From Herbaspirillum robiniae (GTDB lineage Bacteria > Pseudomonadota > Gammaproteobacteria > Burkholderiales > Burkholderiaceae_D), in the NCBI RefSeq assembly GCF_002213415.1, contig NZ_NJGU01000003.1, positions 124,001 through 188,000 on the forward strand: a stretch of 64,000 nucleotides of DNA. The letters run 5' to 3'. This document shows positions 58,981-64,000 of the stretch, piece after piece; the stretch's first letter is position 1, and the number at the start of each line of letters is the position of its first letter. Under the pieces are notes generated by a model. It did no database searches and had not been told where the DNA came from. It was given only the letters and a program-made list of their open reading frames with translations. The position numbers and the translations under genes are program-made.

Positions 58981-60420
58981 TCAGCTCGCCAATTCCTCCA
59001 CCAGTTTCCCCACCAGCTTCAAGGCCTGCTCGATCTCGCGCGACCATGGATAGCTGTAGTTCAGCCGGATGAAATGTCCATACCGGTTGGTCGCCGCGAA
59101 GATGCGCCCCGGCGCCACCGTGATGCCCAGCGCCAGGCAGCGGCGATACAGCTCCATCGCGTCCACTGCCGACGGCAACTCCACCCACAGCACATAACCG
59201 CCTTGCGGCTCGGACACGCGCGTGCCTTCGGGGAAGAAGCGCAGCACGAAATGGCGCATCAGGTCGCGCTGCTGGGCGAAGGCCCGGCGCACGCGGCGCA
59301 GGTGGCGTTCGAAGCCGCCCTGCGTGAGGTACTCGGCGATGGCCCGCTGCGGGACGGTGGGCGTGGCCAGGGTATTGAGGAACTTGAGCTTTTCCACCTG
59401 CGCGCGGTAGCGGCCTGGCATGGCCCAGCCGATGCGATAGGCCGAGGTCAGACTCTTGGAGAACGAGGAGCAATGCAGCACCAGGCCTTCGCGGTCATAG
59501 TTCTTCAGCGACGACGGATGGGCGTTGCCGTAGTACAGCTCGCCGTAGACGGCGTTTTCGATCACCGGCATCTCATGCCGCTCGGCCAGGCGCACCAGCC
59601 TTTCCTTCTCGGCGTCGGGCATCTGGAACCCCAGCGGGTTCTGGAAGTTCGGCATCACCATGCAGGCCGCCACCGGCTGCGTCTTCATCATCTCTTCAAG
59701 CGCGCCGACGTCGATGCCGCGTTCCGGATCGGTGGGAATCTCCAGCGCCCGCATGCCCAGGCGTTCGATCGCGTGCAGCATGGCGTAGAAGGTCGGGGTC
59801 TCGACGGCGATGGTGTCGCCCGGCTTGGCCACCGCCTGCAGGCACAGGTTGATGGCTTCGGTGGCGCCCACGGTGATGACGATTTCCTCCGGGTCGACCT
59901 TCAGGCCGTTCTCCAGATAGCGCCGCGCGATCTGGCGCAGCAGGTCGGGGTGGCCCGGCGGCAGGTCGTCGAACACGCTGGACTGGCTGGCGTTGCGGGT
60001 GATCTTGCCGGCGTACTGCGCCACCCGCTGCGAGGGAAACAGCGCCGGATTGGGGTAGGGCGAGCCCAGCGGCACCGTGCCGTCCTGCTGGATGGTCTTC
60101 AGGGTGGCCAGCACCAGGCGGCTGACGTCGACCTCGGTGGATTGCTGCCAGGCCGGGTTGTCCTGCCGCGCGGTGCGCGGGGCGGGCTTCTCGGCCGGCT
60201 GCGCCTGTTCCCGCACGAAGTAGCCCGACTGCGGATGGCTCTCGATGATGCCGCGGCTTTCCAGCAGCTCGTAGGCGCGCACCACGGTGGTCACGCTGAC
60301 CTTGTGCTGCTGGCTGGCGATGCGCACCGAGGCGATGCGCTCGCCCGGGCGCAGCACGCCGTCCCGGATCGAGGCGGCCAGCTGGTCGGCGAAGAGTTTG
60401 TACAGGGGCGTGACGGCCAT
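58981..60420 (-). CDS. MocR-type regulator: GntR winged helix fused to PLP aminotransferase domain
   Basis: The 479-residue protein has an N-terminal GntR helix-turn-helix (about 1-75; LYKLFADQLAASIRDGVLRPGERIASVRIASQ and VVRAYELLESRGIIES) and, after a Pro/Gln-rich linker (75-110), a fold type I aminotransferase-like domain. That domain contains VTVGATEAINLCLQAV, NFQNPLGFQM and the PLP-lysine motif CSSFSKSLTSAYRIGW. MocR proteins use PLP or its adduct as an effector and usually control the divergent neighbour, here a glutathione S-transferase gene 77 nt away, with an inverted repeat in the gap. Confidence 0.92.
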   Translation of the reverse strand: MAVTPLYKLFADQLAASIRDGVLRPGERIASVRIASQQHKVSVTTVVRAYELLESRGIIESHPQSGYFVREQAQPAEKPAPRTARQDNPAWQQSTEVDVSRLVLATLKTIQQDGTVPLGSPYPNPALFPSQRVAQYAGKITRNASQSSVFDDLPPGHPDLLRQIARRYLENGLKVDPEEIVITVGATEAINLCLQAVAKPGDTIAVETPTFYAMLHAIERLGMRALEIPTDPERGIDVGALEEMMKTQPVAACMVMPNFQNPLGFQMPDAEKERLVRLAERHEMPVIENAVYGELYYGNAHPSSLKNYDREGLVLHCSSFSKSLTSAYRIGWAMPGRYRAQVEKLKFLNTLATPTVPQRAIAEYLTQGGFERHLRRVRRAFAQQRDLMRHFVLRFFPEGTRVSEPQGGYVLWVELPSAVDAMELYRRCLALGITVAPGRIFAATNRYGHFIRLNYSYPWSREIEQALKLVGKLVEELAS

Positions 60421-60461
60421 GGGAATGTGCGGGGCTGGGGCGCAGCCATCGGGTGTTAGAG

Positions 60462-60482
60462 TTGTAGCCCCACATTCTACAA
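60462..60482. promoter_or_regulatory. Candidate MocR operator
   Basis: TTGTAG (60462-60467) and CTACAA (60477-60482) are inverted with 9 nt between, in the 77-nt gap between the MocR and glutathione S-transferase genes, 15 nt before the GST start codon. Confidence 0.45.
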
Positions 60483-60497
60483 AAAAGGACGCCGGCC

Positions 60498-61169
60498 ATG
60501 ATCACCGTGCATCACCTGAACAATTCGCGCTCCCAGCGCGTGCTCTGGTTGCTGGAGGAGTTGGGCCTGGAATACGAGATCAGGTTCTACCAGCGCGACC
60601 CCAAGACGATGCTGGCGCCGAAGGAGCTGATGGCGGTGCATCCGCTGGGCAAGTCGCCGGTGATCACCGATGGTGAGACCACCGTCGCCGAGTCCGGCGC
60701 CATCGTCGAATACCTGCTGGAGCGCTACGGCGCCGCCAGCGGCCTGCTGCCGGCGGCGGGCACGCCGCAGCGCCTGCGCTACCGCTACTGGCTGCACTAC
60801 GCCGAAGGCTCGGCCATGCCGCTGCTGTTGCTGCAACTGATCTTCGGCCGCCTGCCCAAGGCGGTGCCGGCGCTGATCCGGCCGGTGGCCAAGCTGATCG
60901 CGGGCGGCTTCCGGAGCCGCTTCATCGCGCCGCAGCTGGAGCGCCACCTGCGCTACATGGAACAGGAACTGGGCCGTGACGGCTGGTTCGCGGGCGGCAC
61001 CTTCACCGCCGCCGACATCCAGATGAGTTTCCCGGTCGAGGGGTTGCGCTCGCGCGGCGGACTGGACGGCCGTTATCCCAACCTGCTGAAGTACCTGGAG
61101 GCGATCCACGCGCGCCCGGCCTATGGGCGCGCGCTGGAGCGCGGCGGCCCCTACGAGCTGCTGCGCTGA
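60498..61169 (+). CDS. Glutathione S-transferase
   Basis: The 223-residue protein has a thioredoxin-fold N-terminal domain (to about 80; ITVHHLNNSRSQRVLWLLEELGLEYE, LGKSPVI and VAESGAIVEYL with the glutathione-binding Glu-Ser) and an all-helical C-terminal domain (about 90-220). A Ser-Arg pair (residues 10-13) may serve in place of the usual Tyr. AAGGA lies about 10 nt before the ATG. The divergent MocR regulator makes its control by PLP or a PLP adduct likely. Confidence 0.9.
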   Translation: MITVHHLNNSRSQRVLWLLEELGLEYEIRFYQRDPKTMLAPKELMAVHPLGKSPVITDGETTVAESGAIVEYLLERYGAASGLLPAAGTPQRLRYRYWLHYAEGSAMPLLLLQLIFGRLPKAVPALIRPVAKLIAGGFRSRFIAPQLERHLRYMEQELGRDGWFAGGTFTAADIQMSFPVEGLRSRGGLDGRYPNLLKYLEAIHARPAYGRALERGGPYELLR

Positions 61170-61176
61170 GGGGCTC

Positions 61177-62523
61177 TCAGGCCGGCAGGCAGATGACGGC
61201 GCGCAGCCCGGCCGGACGCTCCTGGCCGTCGCGGTTTTCCAGCGCCAGGCGGCCGCCGTGGGCCTCGACGCAGGAGCGCGCGATGGCCAGGCCCAGGCCG
61301 ACGTTGCCGTTGCCCTGATCCTGGCCGCGGCTGCGGCTGCGGCTGCGCGAAGGATCCAGGCGCACGAAGGGCTTGAACACCTCCTGCAGCTTGTCGGCGG
61401 CGATGCCGGGGCCGTCGTCGTCCACCAGGATCTGCAGCGCGCCGCCGGCGCCGGTTGACAACGCCAGCCGGGCGCGCTGGCCGTAGCGCACCGCATTGTC
61501 GACCAGGTTGGACAGCGCGCGTTTGAGGTTCACCGGCCGGCAGCGATAGGGCAGGGCGCCGGCGGCGTCGCTGCGCAGCTGCACGTCGCGGCCCTGGGCC
61601 AATTGTTCTTCCACCACTTCGCGCAGCAGCGCCCGCAGGTCAATCTCGCGGGTGTCTTCGCTGCGGGCATCGTCGCGCGCGAAGCGCAGCGTCTCCTCCA
61701 CCATCACGCGCATTTCTTCCAGCGTGCGGATCATGGCCGCCTTCAGCCGGGGATCGTCGACCAGTTCGGCGCGCAGGCGCAAGGAGGTGATCGGCGTGCG
61801 CAGGTCGTGGCTGATCGCGCCCAGCATGCGCGTGCGGTCTTCGACGAAGCGGCGCAGGCGCTCCTGCATCAGGTTGAAGGCGGTGGTCACCTCGCGCGCC
61901 TCGGCGGGGCCGGTCACCGGCAGCGGCTCCACCTGCTCGCCGCGGCTGACGCGCTCGGCCGCATGCGCCAATGCCTTGATGGGGCGCAGGATGCGACGCA
62001 CGAACAGGAACACGATCACCAGCACCGGCAGCGTGCTGACCGGCACCGAAAAGCGCAGCGGCCGCATCCACGCCTGCGACATCACCGGCTGCTGCAGTGT
62101 GTTGATCCACAAGCCCGCCGGCGTGCGCAGCGCGATGCGCAGGTCGGCGTTGCGGGCGTCGTGGCGCAGCAGGCTGATGCGGATGGCGTCCGGCGGCAGC
62201 GCCAGCAATTTCTGCAGTTTGGCCGAGATGGCGTCCTGGTCGTAGCCCTGTTCGGATCCTTCGGTGATCTCGGCGCCGGGGCCGAGCGCGTAGGCGGCAT
62301 TGCCGTCGCGCGCGGCTTCCAGCGCGCGGCGCGCTTGCGCTTCGGGCAGGCTGCCCAGGCGCCAGGCGACGGCGGCATGCTCGACCATCTGGTCGCGCGA
62401 GATCGAGTGGATGGTCTCGCCGTTGGTCAGCACCACCGACAGGCCGATGGCGTGCGCGGCCACCAGACCCAGCAGCAGCAGGCCGATCAGCTGGCCGGCC
62501 ATGGTGCGCGGCCACAGCCTCAT
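61177..62523 (-). CDS. Two-component sensor histidine kinase
   Basis: The 448-residue kinase has a first membrane helix (about 9-33), a periplasmic sensor region (about 34-158), a second helix (about 159-176) and a HAMP linker. The dimerisation/phosphoacceptor helix has His239 (GAISHDLRTPITSL) and the ATPase domain has NLVDNAVRYG (N box), VDDDGPGI (G1) and NVGLGLAIA (G2). The ATP lid contains an Arg-Ser repeat (393-398) encoded by a hexamer tandem repeat. The start overlaps the response regulator stop (ATGA), so the pair is coupled. The short extracytoplasmic domain resembles those sensing metals or small cations, but no ligand can be read. Confidence 0.9.
   Translation of the reverse strand: MRLWPRTMAGQLIGLLLLGLVAAHAIGLSVVLTNGETIHSISRDQMVEHAAVAWRLGSLPEAQARRALEAARDGNAAYALGPGAEITEGSEQGYDQDAISAKLQKLLALPPDAIRISLLRHDARNADLRIALRTPAGLWINTLQQPVMSQAWMRPLRFSVPVSTLPVLVIVFLFVRRILRPIKALAHAAERVSRGEQVEPLPVTGPAEAREVTTAFNLMQERLRRFVEDRTRMLGAISHDLRTPITSLRLRAELVDDPRLKAAMIRTLEEMRVMVEETLRFARDDARSEDTREIDLRALLREVVEEQLAQGRDVQLRSDAAGALPYRCRPVNLKRALSNLVDNAVRYGQRARLALSTGAGGALQILVDDDGPGIAADKLQEVFKPFVRLDPSRSRSRSRGQDQGNGNVGLGLAIARSCVEAHGGRLALENRDGQERPAGLRAVICLPA
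61327..61344. repeat. GCGGCT hexamer, three tandem copies, in the kinase gene
   Basis: Three exact GCGGCT units encode Arg-Ser-Arg-Ser-Arg-Ser on the minus strand within the ATP lid. Loss or gain of a unit would keep the frame. Confidence 0.85.
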
Positions 62524-63281
62524 GATGCGGACGGTTCGGCGCTGACCTGGGCGGCGAACAGGTAGCCGTTGCCCCACACGGTCTTGAGCAGGTTGGGGTG
62601 GCGCGGATCGGGCTCGAGCTTCTTGCGCAGGCGGCTGACCTGGCTGTCGATGCTGCGGTCGAAGGCTTGCGCGTCGGCGCCGGCGGTGAGGTCCATCAGC
62701 TTGTCGCGCGAGAGCACGGTGTTGGGATGCTCCACCAGCGCGCGCAGCAGCCGGTATTCGACGCTGGAGAGCGTCACGGCCACGCCTTCGCGGTCGCGCA
62801 GTTCGCGGCGCTCCACATCCAGCGTCCATTCATCGAACACATAGCGGCGGATGCCGCCGTCGCCGCCGTCTTCCTGCGCCGAGCTTGTTGCCGGCACGGG
62901 CGGCGCGGCGCGCGTGAAGCGGCGCAGCACGGTCCGTATGCGCGCCACCAGCTCCTGCGGGTCGAAGGGTTTGACGACGTAGTCGTCGGCGCCGGTTTCC
63001 AGTCCGTTGACGCGGTCGGCGCAGGACGACATCGCGGTGAGCAGGATCACCGGCGTGCCGTATTGCTCGCCGATATGGCGACACAGCGAGAGGCCGTCCT
63101 CGCCCGGCATCATCACGTCCAGCACGGCCAGGTCGAACGCCTGCTTGTTGAGCAGGCGGCGCGCCTGGGCGGCGTTGAACGCCATGCTGACCTGCATGCC
63201 CTGGCGGCGCAGATAGGCCGACAGCGGTTCACAGATGTCGAGGTGGTCGTCGACCACGAGGATGTGGCGTTGCGGGTGCAT
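62520..63281 (-). CDS. OmpR/PhoB-family response regulator
   Basis: The 253-residue protein has a receiver domain (to about 120) with Asp11-Asp12, phospho-acceptor Asp55 (LAVLDVMMPGEDGL) and Lys104 (VVKPFDP). A Pro/Ala-rich linker leads to a C-terminal winged helix (about 150-240; LSSVEYRLLRALVEHPNTVLSRDKL). AAGGAA lies about 9 nt before the ATG at 63281. It is divergent from a TonB-dependent receptor gene and may control it along with Fur. Confidence 0.92.
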   Translation of the reverse strand: MHPQRHILVVDDHLDICEPLSAYLRRQGMQVSMAFNAAQARRLLNKQAFDLAVLDVMMPGEDGLSLCRHIGEQYGTPVILLTAMSSCADRVNGLETGADDYVVKPFDPQELVARIRTVLRRFTRAAPPVPATSSAQEDGGDGGIRRYVFDEWTLDVERRELRDREGVAVTLSSVEYRLLRALVEHPNTVLSRDKLMDLTAGADAQAFDRSIDSQVSRLRKKLEPDPRHPNLLKTVWGNGYLFAAQVSAEPSAS

Positions 63282-63388
63282 GTTGTTGTTCCTTCCCTGG
63301 GTCCTTCGCGGTCGCGTCGGATCGCGTCGGTGGCTGGCGAAGGCGTTGGGCCGGCTGCCACACTTTGACAAACTTTTGCCAATTTTAA

Positions 63389-63408
63389 ATGAATATAATT
63401 CTCATTTG
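63389..63408 (+). promoter_or_regulatory. Fur-like box before the TonB-dependent receptor gene
   Basis: The stretch contains TATAAT (63394-63399) followed by TTCTCATTTG. The right half (ATTCTCATTTGC) is a typical Fur-box half, while the left half is degenerate. Fe-Fur bound here would cover a -10-like hexamer. Confidence 0.5.
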
Positions 63409-63558
63409 CAAATTTCAGGAAAATTCTTTCCTGCTTCCAACCCAATACCGGCGCGGCTTTGCGGACGACGTTCTCGTCCCGTGGGGGTGCGCTTGCGCCG
63501 AAAAAACGGGCTGGCCGGCAGCGGGGATGATCACACCAACACGATGGGGAACAGCATC

Positions 63559-64000
63559 ATGCAATCGAAACATCAACTCATGCCGACCCGCGCGGCGATC
63601 GCGGTCGCCGCCGCAATGGCCATGCTGGCCGGCGGCGTATGCGCGCAATCGACACAAGGCTTGAAGGAAGTGGTAGTGACCGCCACCGGCTTCGAACAGG
63701 CGGTGGCCGACGCGCCGGCCAGCATCACCGTGATCACGCCGGAGCAGTTGAAGAAGAAGCAATTCCGCGACCTGACCGACGCCTTGTCCGAAGTGGAAGG
63801 CGTGACCGTGACCGGCACCTCCAGCGAGAAGGACATCTTCATCCGCGGCATGCCCGGCGCCTACACGCTGATCCTGGTGGACGGCAAGCGCCAGAGCACG
63901 CGCGACGCCCGCACCAACGGCAACGCCGGTTTCGAGCAGAGCTACATTCCGCCGCTGGAGGCGATCGAGCGCATCGAAGTCGTGCGCGGCCCGATGTCTT
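63559..64000 (+). CDS. TonB-dependent outer-membrane receptor, N-terminal part (3' truncated)
   Basis: The first 147 codons are present and run off the window. A signal peptide (about 1-31, ending GVCAQ) is followed by EVVVTATGFEQ, a TonB-box-like segment, and the plug domain: ASITVITPEQLKKKQFRDL, DIFIRGMPGAYTLILVDGKRQ and IERIEVVRGPMS. This matches the FepA/CirA/IrgA group of siderophore and catecholate receptors. A Fur-like box lies upstream. The ATG at 63559 lies 13 nt after GGGGA. Confidence 0.9.
   Translation, partial: MQSKHQLMPTRAAIAVAAAMAMLAGGVCAQSTQGLKEVVVTATGFEQAVADAPASITVITPEQLKKKQFRDLTDALSEVEGVTVTGTSSEKDIFIRGMPGAYTLILVDGKRQSTRDARTNGNAGFEQSYIPPLEAIERIEVVRGPMS

Noticed and set aside
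63365-63399. TTGACA with TATAAT as promoter of the TonB receptor
   Set aside because: The two hexamers are 23 nt apart, too far for sigma-70. The TATAAT may still be a -10 element with a poor -35.

Overview
The window is about 65% G+C, gene-dense DNA from a betaproteobacterium. A phasin, an ssu/cys sulfur cluster ending in cysB, a liv operon, an HppD/Lrp pair, a DadA/Lrp pair and a vgrG-tle3-tla3-PAAR type VI cassette together point to Oxalobacteraceae, most likely a Herbaspirillum-like plant-associated organism. The genus is inferred from gene content and protein style, not from a marker gene. There is no rRNA, tRNA, insertion sequence, integrase, prophage or CRISPR array.

Layout. 1-6.9 kb: tail of a CinA-like protein, phasin (PHB granule coat), histone-deacetylase-like amidohydrolase, EamA exporter, a divergent MmyB-type regulator/methyltransferase pair, and a periplasmic PBP7-type endopeptidase. 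6.9-19.8 kb: IclR regulator, then a sulfur-scavenging block: sulfate-binding protein, ssuEADCB (sulfonate uptake and desulfonation), a Mop/TOBE protein, a degenerate EAL protein, an RBBP9-type hydrolase, cysTWA (sulfate permease) and cysB. 19.8-23.3 kb: acetyltransferase, small proteins, an M15 peptidase, a lipoprotein, a possible small RNA and a phosphodiester-glycosidase-like protein. 23.7-28.7 kb: livKHMGF branched-chain amino acid transporter. 29.4-37.5 kb: two paralogous polar-amino-acid binding proteins flank an IclR gene; the second starts a seven-gene run with two permeases, an ATPase, an aminotransferase, an RraA/HMG-aldolase-family protein and a COG3618 amidohydrolase. It reads as uptake plus catabolism of a substituted amino acid. 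37.6-46.3 kb: DHA2 exporter, 4-hydroxyphenylpyruvate dioxygenase with a divergent Lrp-type regulator, Ada and AlkB alkylation repair, an Fsr-like exporter, a REP-like palindrome and topoisomerase IB. 46.8-53.9 kb: orphan T6SS cassette (VgrG, Tle3-like lipase, Tla3-like adaptor, PAAR) without a recognisable immunity gene. 54-64 kb: dadA/lrp, a YdeP-type molybdoenzyme with a small winged-helix protein, a MocR regulator divergent from a glutathione S-transferase, a two-component system, and the start of a TonB-dependent receptor behind a Fur-like box.

The most promising leads are the transporter-aminotransferase-aldolase-lactonase operon (inferred substrate: a 4-hydroxy or 4-methyl substituted glutamate or its lactone), the immunity-less Tle3 cassette, the degenerate EAL protein inside the sulfur regulon, and a terminator-ended small-RNA candidate at about 22.3 kb. 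All promoters, operators and hairpins were found by eye. Start codons were chosen from Shine-Dalgarno spacing and family N-termini.
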